From Povalibacter uvarum (lineage in GTDB: Bacteria > Pseudomonadota > Gammaproteobacteria > Steroidobacterales > Steroidobacteraceae), in the NCBI RefSeq assembly GCF_014202975.1, contig NZ_JACHHZ010000002.1, positions 1,159,183 through 1,223,182 of the forward strand: DNA of 64,000 nucleotides, in the 5' to 3' direction. The translations under genes were made by a program, and so were the position numbers. Below, piece after piece: positions 43,127 through 52,937 of this stretch. Numbering within the stretch: the stretch's first letter is position 1; the number at the start of each line of letters is the position of its first letter. Below the pieces are notes generated by a model. That model searched no databases. It saw nothing but the letters and a program-made list of their open reading frames with translations, and was not told where the DNA came from.

Positions 43127-44674
43127 ATGACCTTACTTCGAGTCGCCGAGCCGCAGGAGGAGCGGGCCCAGCGTCTGGAACGAGAGTTCCAGGCCGTGCT
43201 CGATGCGGCGGTCGATGCGGTCGTGCTGTTCGACCACGAGGGACGAATCGAGCTGCTGAACCATGCCGGTGAACGGATGTTCGGCTACAAGGAAGAAGAC
43301 GTCGTCGGCCTCAAGGTCAACATCCTGCTGCCCGAACCCTACCGCTCGCAGCAGGACGACTATCTTCGTCAGTACATCGAAGCGGGCGAGCCGCGGATCG
43401 TCGGCATCGGCCGTGAGCTGCTCGCGAAACGCCGCGACGGCAGCGAGTTCTCCGCCGAGATCGCGATCGGGCGGGTGCAGGGCACCGATCCGCCGCGCTT
43501 CGCCGGATTCATTCGAGACATCACGGTCCGGCGCAACGCCGAGGAGGCCCTGCGCCGCAGCGAGGCCCAGCTCACCATCGCGCAGGAGATCGCGAACCTC
43601 GGCAACTACGTCGTCCACTTCGACAGCAATCTCGAGGACTACTGGTCGCCGCACCTGTACCGGGTTCTCGGACGTCGCTACGGCGAACGATATATTGGTG
43701 TCTACGAGTACCTGGAGCCGATGGTGCATGCCGCCGATCGCGCCCGGTGGCAGCAGATGCGTGACGAGCTGGCCGCGGGTGCCCGCTCGGCCGACATCGA
43801 ATACCGCATCATTCATCCGGACGGGTCGCTTCGTTACGTACACCATATCGCCCAGACGACCCGCAGCACGGATGGCCGGGCGCTGAGGCAGGTCGGCACG
43901 CTGCACGACATCACCGACCGGCGCCGTGCCGAAGACGAAGCGCGCCAGATGCAGGACCGCATTGCGCACTTCGGCCGGATCTCGACGATGGGCGAGATGG
44001 CCGCGGGTATCGCCCACGAGGTCAACCAGCCGCTGACCGCGATCGCGACGTTTGCCCAGGCGTGCCAGCGTCTGATCGCCAGCGGGGACTTCGAGCTGCA
44101 GGAGATCAACGACGCGCTCGAGCAGATCAGCGGCCAGGCGTTGCGCGCCGGTGAAGTGATCCGCCGCCTGCGCAGCTTCGTGAAGAACCGCGAGGTACGG
44201 CGCGAACCGATCGAGGCGAATCGCCTGCTGGAGGACGTCCGCATGCTGGCGCAGACGGATGCCCGTCATCACGGCGTCCGTTTCCGGCTCGAGTCGAGCC
44301 CGGACTCGCCGCATGTGAAGGCGGACGCCGTGCAGATCCAGCAGGTCATCCTCAACCTCGTCCGCAACAGCATCGACGCCATGCAGGAGATTCCCGAGGC
44401 ACAGCGCGAGATCCTGCTGCGGACGCAGATCGATGCCGAGGGCGACGTCGAATTCATGGTTGCCGACCGCGGCGTCGGTGTCGCCGCGGTCGCTTCGGCC
44501 GAGCTCTTCAATCCATTCTTCACCACGAAACCGGGCGGCACGGGGCTCGGCTTGTCCATCAGCCGCTCGATCGTGCGTGCTCATGGCGGCAAACTGTGGT
44601 GCAGTGCGAACCCGGGTGGCGGGGCGCGATTCTTTTTCACGTTGCCGGCAGTGCCGGCGCCAGCAGGGAGTTGA
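43127..44674 (+). CDS. FixL-like PAS-PAS sensor histidine kinase lacking the heme His
   Basis: A 515-residue cytoplasmic kinase without transmembrane segments. The first PAS domain (about 15-135) matches the oxygen-sensing heme PAS of rhizobial FixL closely: VNILLPEPYRS, RIVGIGR (Arg96, the FixL Arg220 position) and KRRDGSEF. But the proximal heme-ligand His of FixL (His200) is replaced by Gln76 in YRSQQDDYL, so classical heme binding is unlikely. A second PAS follows (about 150-265). His297 in GIAHEVNQPLTAI is the phospho-acceptor; ATP-binding motifs are NLVRNSIDAM, DRGVGV and GTGLGLSISRSIV. The response regulator gene starts five bases later. Confidence 0.92.
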   Translation: MTLLRVAEPQEERAQRLEREFQAVLDAAVDAVVLFDHEGRIELLNHAGERMFGYKEEDVVGLKVNILLPEPYRSQQDDYLRQYIEAGEPRIVGIGRELLAKRRDGSEFSAEIAIGRVQGTDPPRFAGFIRDITVRRNAEEALRRSEAQLTIAQEIANLGNYVVHFDSNLEDYWSPHLYRVLGRRYGERYIGVYEYLEPMVHAADRARWQQMRDELAAGARSADIEYRIIHPDGSLRYVHHIAQTTRSTDGRALRQVGTLHDITDRRRAEDEARQMQDRIAHFGRISTMGEMAAGIAHEVNQPLTAIATFAQACQRLIASGDFELQEINDALEQISGQALRAGEVIRRLRSFVKNREVRREPIEANRLLEDVRMLAQTDARHHGVRFRLESSPDSPHVKADAVQIQQVILNLVRNSIDAMQEIPEAQREILLRTQIDAEGDVEFMVADRGVGVAAVASAELFNPFFTTKPGGTGLGLSISRSIVRAHGGKLWCSANPGGGARFFFTLPAVPAPAGS

Positions 44675-44679
44675 GTGTG

Positions 44680-45306
44680 ATGAGGGGAAATGCGACTACC
44701 GCACGGCCGACGATCTTCGTCGTCGACGACGATTCGGCTGTACGCGATGCCTTGAAGCTGCTGCTGCGCTCGGTGGGCCAGGCCGTCGAGACATTCGGCT
44801 CCGGCCAGGAATTCCTGGATGCGTACAGCGAGGACCGGCCCGGCTGCCTGGTGCTCGACATCCGCATGCCCGGCATGTCCGGTCTCGAGCTGCAGCAGAA
44901 ACTCAACGAGCGGCATTCCATCCTGCCGATCATCTTCATCACCGGCCACGGCGATGTGCCCATGGCGGTGGAAGCGATGCAGGCCGGTGCCGTCGATTTC
45001 ATCCAGAAGCCGTTCCGCGATCAGGACCTGATCGACCGGATCAACCAGGCGCTCGAGAAGGACAGCAACAACCGCGCAGCCCTCGGCGAACGCAACGACA
45101 TCCGCCGCCGACTCGAAACGCTCACGCCGCGCGAACGCGAAGTGCTCGACCTCGTCGTCCACGGCAAGGCGAACAAGGTGATCGCCGGCGATCTCAAGCT
45201 GAGTCAGCGCACGGTCGAAATCCATCGCGCCCGCGTGATGGAGAAGATGCAGGCATCATCACTCGCGCATCTGGTGAGGATGGTGCTGGAGGTTGGGCAG
45301 GCGTGA
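44680..45306 (+). CDS. fixJ: FixJ-type response regulator
   Basis: A 208-residue two-domain regulator. The receiver has the acidic triad VVDDD, phospho-acceptor Asp60 in CLVLDIRMPGMSG, the Thr in FITGHGD, and Lys in FIQKPF. The C-terminal LuxR-type HTH (about 140-205) has TPREREVLDLVVHGKANKVIAGDL and SQRTVEIHRARVMEKM. The ATG at 44680 is preceded by GGGAG; a GTG just before it is an alternative. Coupled to the FixL-like kinase. Targets unknown; the nearby heptad repeats and the orphan receiver gene lie immediately downstream. Confidence 0.93.
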   Translation: MRGNATTARPTIFVVDDDSAVRDALKLLLRSVGQAVETFGSGQEFLDAYSEDRPGCLVLDIRMPGMSGLELQQKLNERHSILPIIFITGHGDVPMAVEAMQAGAVDFIQKPFRDQDLIDRINQALEKDSNNRAALGERNDIRRRLETLTPREREVLDLVVHGKANKVIAGDLKLSQRTVEIHRARVMEKMQASSLAHLVRMVLEVGQA

Positions 45307-45310
45307 GAAA

Positions 45311-45441
45311 GAAGCGATGAGCGATGAGCTGCGAGCTTCAGAAGCTCCGGTCGTCCTGCTCGTCGCTCGATCACCTTGATGCGTCCGCAGCTCTTCTCTT
45401 ACTCCGGCTCATCGCTCGCAGCGCGTAGCTCATCGCTTCTT
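45311..45441. repeat. Heptad inverted repeat, site 9 (after fixJ)
   Basis: Left arm 45311-45340 (GAAGCGATGAGCGATGAG, then CTGCGAG) begins five bases after the fixJ stop; right arm 45413-45441 (CCGGCTCATCGCTCGCAG, CGCGTAGCTCATCGCTTC) is its imperfect complement. The gap spans 45307-45663 (357 bp); after the right arm lies a ~220-bp stretch that probably holds the promoter of the orphan receiver gene. It contains TTGCAG...TTTTTAGG near 45496, without a clear -10. Confidence 0.82.
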
Positions 45442-45663
45442 CTCCTACTTTTGTCGCGTTGCACTTGCGCTGCGTGCGCTGCATGACGCGCTTTGCAGAT
45501 TCTTTTTAGGTACAAGTGCGAATTTCTGGTGAGGCGTCGCTCGGCGAAACATAGCACCCATGCGACCACGGCCCACAAGTGATTCCACCGCCCCCAATCC
45601 TCCCTGCGGCTCGGATGTCTCTTGTACAGTGGCCGTGGCCGCTTTTTTTGACTACCAACTTCC

Positions 45664-46044
45664 GTGGCGACTCGTCCAATCGTTGCAGTAATCGAAGCCG
45701 ACGCAAGGGATCGCCGAACGCTTCGCTCACTGCTCAGTCCACTCGATGCTGAGATCCACGACTTCGAGAGCGCGGAGAGTTATCTCGCGGATCACGGTCG
45801 CGCGCCCGGCTGCCTGATCACTGAGGTCACGCTTCCCGGAATGTCGGGTCTCGATCTGTTGCGATTGCTGCGCGCGGACAGCACGCCGCCGCCAGTGATT
45901 CTCTTGGGGGATGAAGCTGATGTGCGCGCGGCGGTGACCGCAATGCGCGAAGGCGCCGTCGACTTCATCGAGAAGCCGCACATCGATATCGCAATCCTGC
46001 GAAGAGTTGCGTATCTGCTGGATCATCAGGGAGCGAAGCACTGA
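45664..46044 (+). CDS. Orphan FixJ-like receiver with degenerate active site
   Basis: A 126-residue single receiver domain starting with GTG. It aligns with the receiver of the adjacent fixJ (TEVTLPGMSGLDLLRLL versus LDIRMPGMSGLELQQKL; GAVDFIEKP versus GAVDFIQKP) but the phospho-acceptor Asp is Glu54, the acidic pair is EAD instead of DDD, and the active-site Thr is Gly82. Only the Lys (Lys104) is kept. There is no output domain. It probably cannot be phosphorylated by the usual route; Glu may mimic the phosphorylated state, or the protein may sequester a partner. Likely a duplication of the fixJ receiver. Confidence 0.82.
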   Translation: MATRPIVAVIEADARDRRTLRSLLSPLDAEIHDFESAESYLADHGRAPGCLITEVTLPGMSGLDLLRLLRADSTPPPVILLGDEADVRAAVTAMREGAVDFIEKPHIDIAILRRVAYLLDHQGAKH

Positions 46045-46070
46045 AGGCCGCGATCGGTCACGGTCTCATT

Positions 46071-47030
46071 TCATTCGGCTCTGGTCATCTCCGCTCTGGG
46101 ATCGAACGGCAACTCCTTCTGCATCTGCTCGTACAGTTCCTTCGCCTTCGGCGAATCCGCGGGAGGCAGGACGATCTTGAGCACGACGTACTGATCGCCC
46201 GGCGTCGGACCGGGGAGACCGCGACCTCTCAACCGCAACTTCTGCCCGGCCTTCGCATTGGCGGGAATTCGCAAGTCGACGGTACCGGCGAGCGTTGGCG
46301 TTGGAACAGTCGCGCCGAGCGCGGCTTCCCACGGAGCGATGGGCAACTGGAGCGTGATGTCGCGACCCTCGGCCTGGAAGAGCCGATGCGGTTTGAATCC
46401 GATCTCGAGATACAAGTCACCCGCGGGGCCGCCGCCCGCGCCCGGGCTGCCCTGGCCGGCGAGGCGGATCTTCTGTCCTTCGATGACGCCGGCGGGAATC
46501 GTTACTTTCAAGGTCCGCGGCTTGACCAGCACGCGGCCGCTTTCATCGAGCTGCGGTGTCTTCAGTTCGATGTTCTGAGCGCCGCCGCGAAAGGCATCTT
46601 CGAGATCGATCTGGATCTTGGCCGCATGGTCTTCGCCCGCGGATGAGAATCCGCCGAACCCACTGCCGCCGCGCTGACCGCGAAACGCACTGCGGGCGCC
46701 GAAGAGCGATGAGAAGAAGTCGCTGAACCCCGAATCTTCGCGGCCGCCGAACGATGTCGTGAACTCGAAGTCACGGCCCCAGTCCGGCGGCGGGGTGAAC
46801 GACTGGCCCTGGCGCCACTGCGAACCGAGCTGGTCGTAGGCGGCGCGCTTCTCCGGATCCTTCAGGACTTCGTAGGCTTCCTGGACTTCCTTGAACTTGT
46901 TCTCGGCGTCGGCTTCCTTGCTGACGTCAGGATGGTACTTGCGCGCCAGCCGCCGATAGACACGCTTGATGTCTTCGGGCTTGGCGTCGCGTTCGACACC
47001 GAGAATCTTGTAGTAGTCCTTGTAATCCAT
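46071..47030 (-). CDS. cbpA: CbpA-type DnaJ domain co-chaperone
   Basis: A 319-residue class B J-domain protein. The J domain (residues 1-70) carries [31 protein letters not shown], including the HPD motif. A Gly/Phe-rich linker with [17 protein letters not shown] follows (about 90-130). The zinc-finger of DnaJ is absent, and the C-terminal substrate-binding barrels (about 135-310) have [19 protein letters not shown] and [21 protein letters not shown]. Together this matches CbpA (curved-DNA-binding, about 306 residues), which works with DnaK. The usual partner cbpM is not visible adjacent. Converges with the orphan receiver gene with a 26-bp gap. Confidence 0.93.
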   Translation of the reverse strand: MDYKDYYKILGVERDAKPEDIKRVYRRLARKYHPDVSKEADAENKFKEVQEAYEVLKDPEKRAAYDQLGSQWRQGQSFTPPPDWGRDFEFTTSFGGREDSGFSDFFSSLFGARSAFRGQRGGSGFGGFSSAGEDHAAKIQIDLEDAFRGGAQNIELKTPQLDESGRVLVKPRTLKVTIPAGVIEGQKIRLAGQGSPGAGGGPAGDLYLEIGFKPHRLFQAEGRDITLQLPIAPWEAALGATVPTPTLAGTVDLRIPANAKAGQKLRLRGRGLPGPTPGDQYVVLKIVLPPADSPKAKELYEQMQKELPFDPRAEMTRAE

Positions 47031-47138
47031 GGATCGGCTTCAGGCGCGGGCGATCGACCTTCCGAAAGATAGAGAAATGTAGCGCCAGAACTGAAGGCGC
47101 GAGCGTCGGATTTCAAGTACGCCGGGACTGACCGCCCG

Positions 47139-49214
47139 TCAGGCGCGCGGGCGGCGAAGCAAGCCGAGCAGGCTCAGTGCGAGAAGGAGGAGCGGGCTGG
47201 TCGATCCGCCGCCGCCCTGGCCGCCGCCGCTGTTGGACGGTTCCGTCGAAGGTGCCGGCGTCACGCTTACGCTGCGCTCCGCGCGGTCATTTGCGCTGTT
47301 GGGGTCGACATAGTCGCCCGAGACAGCGGTGGCGATCGTCGCGGTGCCGGCGCTGCGGGGAGTTGCGGTGATCGTGCCAGCTGCGGAGCCGTTCGCTGCA
47401 AGCGAAGGCACAGTGCAGCGGATCGACGTTGCGGAGACGGTGCAGTCGCCGCCGGCGATCTGCCCGGCCGAGGGCTGCATGCCTTCGGAGAAAGCGACTT
47501 CGACCTGAACACCCGTGACGTCGATGACGGCTGCATTCGTCACGGTGAAGCTGGCGGTGAGGCTCGAACCGACGACGCCGGTTGCGGGTGCGTCAGCAGT
47601 GACTGCGAGATCGGCTTCGGGCTCGATCACCAGCGTGCCGTCGCCCGAGTTGTTGCTCGTCTGTGCGTCGTTGAGCGTGCTGACGTGCGCGGAGATCGAG
47701 TTGCTGCCGACGACATCACTGTGCATCGTCATCTCGATGACCCGCGAACCTCCGGCGGGAATGTTGCCCATTTCGCAGGTCACGGCGCCGCCGCCGCTGG
47801 CGCTCGTGCAGGTGCCGCCGGCGACGAAGACATCGTCGATCATGACGACCGGCGGAACGAACAATCGCGCGCTGCTGCTGATCGCAGTCGAGCCGCCGGT
47901 GTTCCTGATTTCGAGGTGCCACTCGAACGGACGTCCGACCGCCGCTGTGTGGGTACCGAGATCGATCGGGATCGACAGATCCGGTGCCGTCAGCGGCAGG
48001 AGGCATGTCGCCGCCTGCATGCGCGGGAGGATGACGCTGACGCTGCACTGAGAGAACGTCGTCGCGCCGGCATTCACGGAGGGCGACATCAGATACTGGC
48101 CTTGCGGTGTCGACGCGCACTGCTTTTCGGGATCGCCATCGTGCGGCGCGCCGAAGTTGTGACCGATCTCGTGCGCCGTGATCAGCGAGTCGATCGTCGA
48201 GTTGCCGCTCGTCTGTGTCAGGCCCGCGCCGTAACGTCGATGACAGAGCGAATCCGTGTAGGCGATGCCAACGGTGGTGCCGTCGAGATCGCGGCCGGTG
48301 AAGAGGTGCGTCAGGCCGCGTGCGCGCAGCAGCGATGTACGTTCGCGCAATGAACCGAGCTCGCTGACCAGCGTGTTCGCATCTGTCGTTGCAGGCAGCT
48401 GCGACGTGAGCGCGTCGTCGATATTCGTGGTCGGGACCTGGATCTCGACCCCGAGCTGCGCGCTGAAGATGCCGTCGACGTTGTTGAGCCGGATCAGCAC
48501 GGCTTCGCGCGCGGTCTGCACGCTCGAGTAGCGATTGCGGAAGAGCGAATCGGCGAGCGCGGAAATCTCGAGCCGCATCGATGCGCCGGCGGCCTGCATG
48601 ATGATCGGGGAGCTCTTGAGTTCGGTGACCAGCGCGGCGTACGCATCTTTGCCCGAGCGCAGAGGCTCTTTGCCGCAGAACGGCGCGTCCGAATCGAACT
48701 GCGCATCCGAGAGCTTGAAGATGATGGTCTCGCCGGTCCTGGCGTCGTCGCCGAGGATCGCGGCCGAGTCGACCAGATAGAGCTCATCGCCGTCCCAGAT
48801 CATTCCGCTGATCGACTGGGCTTTGGCGCTCATCCGCACCCAGGAGCCTGGAACGTTCTCGATCGTGCCCTGATAGAGGCTCAGCGCCGAGCCCTCGGCC
48901 TGCGCGGCCTTTGCGGCGGCGGTCAGGCGGGGATTGAGTTCCAGGGCGAGGTTGAAGCGCCGGCCATAGGCATCGAACTTCAACGCGCGAACGGTGGAGG
49001 CTTTCTGGGATCCGGCGGGAGCCGTGGACAGGACCGGGCGGAAAGCTTCGTGCGCGAGGACGCGAACGGGCGTGGCGGCATCGCTATGCCCCATTGCAAC
49101 CGCAGGCGCCGCCAACGTGGCGCACAAGACGATTCCTGGCCAACGGCCAGTGCCCGAACCCCCGCTAAGCCCCATTCCCCGTCCCGGATCCAGTAAGAGC
49201 GCACGTTTTCCCAT
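47139..49214 (-). CDS. Secreted reprolysin-like zinc metalloprotease, GlyGly-CTERM-like
   Basis: A 691-residue exported protease. After a signal region (VLCATLAAPAVAMG) and a propeptide-like segment, the metallopeptidase has the M12 zinc motif HEIGHNFGAPHD at 348-359 (Glu349 catalytic). The C-terminal half (about 410-655) holds beta-sandwich repeats of the DUF11/CARDB type. The tail is PSNSGGGQGGGGSTS, then a hydrophobic helix SPLLLLALSLLGLL and RRPRA, a GlyGly-CTERM arrangement recognised by rhombosortase. The start at 49214 is uncertain; later in-frame ATGs exist (residues 14 and 41). It likely acts at or beyond the outer membrane. No regulatory neighbour. Confidence 0.86.
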   Translation of the reverse strand: MGKRALLLDPGRGMGLSGGSGTGRWPGIVLCATLAAPAVAMGHSDAATPVRVLAHEAFRPVLSTAPAGSQKASTVRALKFDAYGRRFNLALELNPRLTAAAKAAQAEGSALSLYQGTIENVPGSWVRMSAKAQSISGMIWDGDELYLVDSAAILGDDARTGETIIFKLSDAQFDSDAPFCGKEPLRSGKDAYAALVTELKSSPIIMQAAGASMRLEISALADSLFRNRYSSVQTAREAVLIRLNNVDGIFSAQLGVEIQVPTTNIDDALTSQLPATTDANTLVSELGSLRERTSLLRARGLTHLFTGRDLDGTTVGIAYTDSLCHRRYGAGLTQTSGNSTIDSLITAHEIGHNFGAPHDGDPEKQCASTPQGQYLMSPSVNAGATTFSQCSVSVILPRMQAATCLLPLTAPDLSIPIDLGTHTAAVGRPFEWHLEIRNTGGSTAISSSARLFVPPVVMIDDVFVAGGTCTSASGGGAVTCEMGNIPAGGSRVIEMTMHSDVVGSNSISAHVSTLNDAQTSNNSGDGTLVIEPEADLAVTADAPATGVVGSSLTASFTVTNAAVIDVTGVQVEVAFSEGMQPSAGQIAGGDCTVSATSIRCTVPSLAANGSAAGTITATPRSAGTATIATAVSGDYVDPNSANDRAERSVSVTPAPSTEPSNSGGGQGGGGSTSPLLLLALSLLGLLRRPRA

Positions 49215-49967
<753 letters not shown>

Positions 49968-49978
49968 CGCCCAACCGC

Positions 49979-50075
49979 TGTCATTCCCGCGCAGGCGGGA
50001 ATCCATCGGGTAACAGATGGACTCCCGCGTTCGCGGGAGTGACGAAGCCCGACTCCCGCGTTCGCGGGAGTGACA
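49979..50075. repeat. dRS3-like palindrome cluster, locus 6 (three units)
   Basis: Three hairpin units in 97 bp: TCATTCCCGCGCAGGCGGGA, then two units of ACTCCCGCG, TT, CGCGGGAGTGAC that are nearly identical to each other. It lies directly after the glnB stop. Confidence 0.8.
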
Positions 50076-50186
50076 AACCGATATCAGCCCACCTGCTGTT
50101 CCATTCCTCCAGCCGGAAACTGCGGCTGGACGTCCAATTCCGCCGCTCCCTAGACTGACCGCCGTTCCTTCACTGGCGGTGGTTCA

Positions 50187-51158
50187 ATGACACACGCGAT
50201 TCGATTTCACGCCCACGGCGGGCCCGACGTATTGCGCTGGGAACAGGTCGACGTCGGCGAGCCTGGTCCGAAGGAAGTGCGCATCCGCCACACCGCGGTC
50301 GGCCTGAACTTCATCGACGTTTACGAACGAACCGGCCTGTATTCGTCGAAACTGCCCACGACTCCCGGCCGCGAAGGCGCTGGCGTCATCGAAGCCGTGG
50401 GCTCCGGCATCCGCGACTTCGCTGTGGGTGATCGCGTCGGGTACGCCGCGGATCGTGGCGGTGCCTACGCTGAAGCTCGTGTGATGCCCGCTGAGCGGCT
50501 CGTGAAGCTGCCGTCCGCGATCGACGATCGAAGCGCAGCCGCCCTGATGCTCAAGGGGCTCACCGTTCAGATGCTGTTGCGACAGATTCATCGCGTGCGC
50601 AAGAGCGATATCGTGCTGATTCATGCAGCCGCTGGCGGTGTCGGCATGATTGCCGTGCAGTGGGCCAAACATCTTGGGGCGACTGTCATCGCGACCGTTG
50701 GATCCGCGGCAAAACAGGATGCGGTTCGTGCTCTGCGCGCCGACCACGTGCTGACGCTGGAAGAAGACTGGGTTGCCCAGGTCAAATCCATCACGCGCAA
50801 GCGCGGCGTGAATGTCGTTTACGACTCCGTCGGCAAGGACACCTTCATGCAGTCGCTCGACTGTCTGCGTCCCCGCGGCCTGATGGTTACGTATGGCAAT
50901 TCGTCCGGCCCGGTGCCGCCCGTGGCGCCTCTCGAGCTCAGCAAGCGAGGATCGCTCTTCCTCACTCGACCGACGCTGTTCAACTACACGGCTACCCGCA
51001 GTGCATTGCAGCGTGCCGCGGACGAGTTGCTCGATCTGGCCGCGCGTTCTGTGATCAAGGTGCACGTCGGACAGACCTATCCGTTGCAGGATGCCGCCCG
51101 GGCGCATCGGGAGCTGGAAGCCCGACAGACGACCGGCTCGACCGTGTTGCTGCCCTGA
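50187..51158 (+). CDS. qor: Zinc-independent quinone oxidoreductase
   Basis: A 323-residue NADPH-dependent reductase of the MDR superfamily, quinone reductase (zeta-crystallin) type. The N-domain has LNFIDVYERTGLY and PTTPGREGAGVIEAVG; the Rossmann motif is HAAAGGVGMIAVQWAKHLGATVIATVG. The structural and catalytic zinc-ligand cysteines of zinc ADHs are absent. It reduces quinones by one electron or enones. The ATG is preceded by TTCAATG. It ends shortly before the Omp85-like gene. Confidence 0.9.
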   Translation: MTHAIRFHAHGGPDVLRWEQVDVGEPGPKEVRIRHTAVGLNFIDVYERTGLYSSKLPTTPGREGAGVIEAVGSGIRDFAVGDRVGYAADRGGAYAEARVMPAERLVKLPSAIDDRSAAALMLKGLTVQMLLRQIHRVRKSDIVLIHAAAGGVGMIAVQWAKHLGATVIATVGSAAKQDAVRALRADHVLTLEEDWVAQVKSITRKRGVNVVYDSVGKDTFMQSLDCLRPRGLMVTYGNSSGPVPPVAPLELSKRGSLFLTRPTLFNYTATRSALQRAADELLDLAARSVIKVHVGQTYPLQDAARAHRELEARQTTGSTVLLP

Positions 51159-51254
51159 TAGCGACGTCGCGAGGCGTCCGCTGCGCCTCGCGAAACAGAT
51201 TCTCAGCGGTGCAAAGTGATCGCAGACAGGCCACTGCCGGACGCCCGAAGGACG

Positions 51255-52931
51255 ATGCGCGGATTTGCCGCACTCGTCGTCGTATGCGCGGGCGCCTGTT
51301 GTGGCTCATACGCTCGGGCGGAGGAGAACACCGCCGCCGAAGGCGAGGGCGAGCCGGCCGCGGCTGCAACGCAACCGCCCCCGACACTGGAAGCGCTCGA
51401 AGCGCAAGGCGCCACGATCGGCCGCATCATCATCGTGAATGAGGATGTGTTCGACACGAATCTGCCCGAAGAGAACAACTGGCTCTTCCGGCTAGCCAAC
51501 AAATTCCACATCGAGACGCGGCCCGACATCATCAAGGAGCAGCTGCTCGTCCGCAGTGGCGACCCGTTGTCCGCGCGTCGCGTGCGCGAGAGCGAGCGGA
51601 TACTGCGTACGAACGACTATCTCTTCGACGCCAGGATCACGCCGGTGCCGTCTCAGGACGGCACTGTCGATCTGGTCGTGCGCACCCGCGATGTCTGGAC
51701 GCTGAAGCCCGGCATCAGTTTCGGCCGCAGCGGTGGAGAAAATTCCACGGGTATCGAGTTCGAGGAATCGAACCTGCTCGGCCGTGGCAAGGAGATCGAA
51801 CTCGCCTTCACGCGCGATGTCGATCGCGACATCAAACGGATCCGCTACCAGGATCCGCACTTGCTCGGCAGCTGGAATCGCATGCAGCTTGCCTACGAAG
51901 ACAACAGCGACGGTCGGCTGCGGGACTTCTCTTTCGATCGTCCGTTCTACTCGATGGAAACGTCGTGGTCCGCGGGGGCCGGCGCGGCGGACTGGGATCG
52001 CATCGACTCGCGCTACGACCTGGGCGAAGTCGTCGACAGGTACCGGCACATCGAAGAGGACGTGAGCGCCTTCGGCGGCTGGTCGACAGGCGTTTCGAAC
52101 GGCTGGGTACGGCGCACGGTGCTCGGCGCTTCCTACGAAAGCGATCGGTTCTATTCGATCGAGGACGATCAGGCGGCCAGTGTTCTGCCCGAGGATCGCG
52201 TGCTGGCGTATCCATTCGTGCAGGTGACGCTGCTCGAGGACGCTTTCGAAGAGCGACGCAATCAGGATCAGATCGAACGCACGGAGGATCTGTACACCGG
52301 CACGTTCTGGCGCGGGCGTATCGGCTATGCGTCCACGCAGCTCGGCTCTGATCGCGATGCGTGGATGCTGGCGACATCCGCGGGCGCCAGCATCGAGCGC
52401 GGCGAGAACAACAAGCACACGACGGTGTTTGCTCTGAGCGGCGAGAGTCGCATCGAGGATGGCGACCTGCGCAATGGCGTACTCACCGCGCTTGCGCGCT
52501 ACTACTGGCGAACGTCGCCGCGGCAACTCTTCTTCGCGTCACTGAGCGGCACGGTCACCGAAAGTCTCGATGCCGATCGACAGCTTCTGCTCGGCGGCGA
52601 CAATGGATTGCGGGGCTACCCACTGCGCTATCAAGGCGGTTCTTCCCGTGCGCTGCTGACACTGGAACATCGCGTCTACACGAAGTACTACTTGTTCCGG
52701 CTGTTTCACCTGGGCGGCGCGGTCTTCTTCGATGCCGGCCGCACGTGGGGCAAGGGAGCCGTCCCCGGTGTGAACCAGGGACTGCTCAAGGATGTCGGCG
52801 TGGGCCTGAGACTCGGATCGAGTCGCTCGTCCTTCGGCAACGTCATTCACCTGGATCTGGCGTTCCCGCTCGATGGCGACAACACCATCGATGACATGCA
52901 GTTCCTGGTGGAGACGAAGAAGAGCTTCTGA
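51255..52931 (+). CDS. Omp85/BamA-family outer membrane protein
   Basis: A 558-residue beta-barrel protein. After a signal peptide (FAALVVVCAGACCGSYARAEE) and an acidic/Pro linker, a single POTRA domain (about 65-150; IGRIIIVNEDVFDTN, LLVRSGDPLSARRVRESERILRTNDYLFDARI) precedes the surface-antigen barrel. The C-terminal barrel has LLLGGDNGLRGYPLRY, an RGYP motif shared with Omp85 proteins, and ends with the typical aromatic/polar strands. ATG 51255 is preferred over GTG 51216 because of the AAGGA site. Shorter than BamA (about 800, five POTRA), so it is a one-POTRA relative, not BamA itself. Function unknown. Confidence 0.82.
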   Translation: MRGFAALVVVCAGACCGSYARAEENTAAEGEGEPAAAATQPPPTLEALEAQGATIGRIIIVNEDVFDTNLPEENNWLFRLANKFHIETRPDIIKEQLLVRSGDPLSARRVRESERILRTNDYLFDARITPVPSQDGTVDLVVRTRDVWTLKPGISFGRSGGENSTGIEFEESNLLGRGKEIELAFTRDVDRDIKRIRYQDPHLLGSWNRMQLAYEDNSDGRLRDFSFDRPFYSMETSWSAGAGAADWDRIDSRYDLGEVVDRYRHIEEDVSAFGGWSTGVSNGWVRRTVLGASYESDRFYSIEDDQAASVLPEDRVLAYPFVQVTLLEDAFEERRNQDQIERTEDLYTGTFWRGRIGYASTQLGSDRDAWMLATSAGASIERGENNKHTTVFALSGESRIEDGDLRNGVLTALARYYWRTSPRQLFFASLSGTVTESLDADRQLLLGGDNGLRGYPLRYQGGSSRALLTLEHRVYTKYYLFRLFHLGGAVFFDAGRTWGKGAVPGVNQGLLKDVGVGLRLGSSRSSFGNVIHLDLAFPLDGDNTIDDMQFLVETKKSF

Positions 52932-52937
52932 ATCGAG

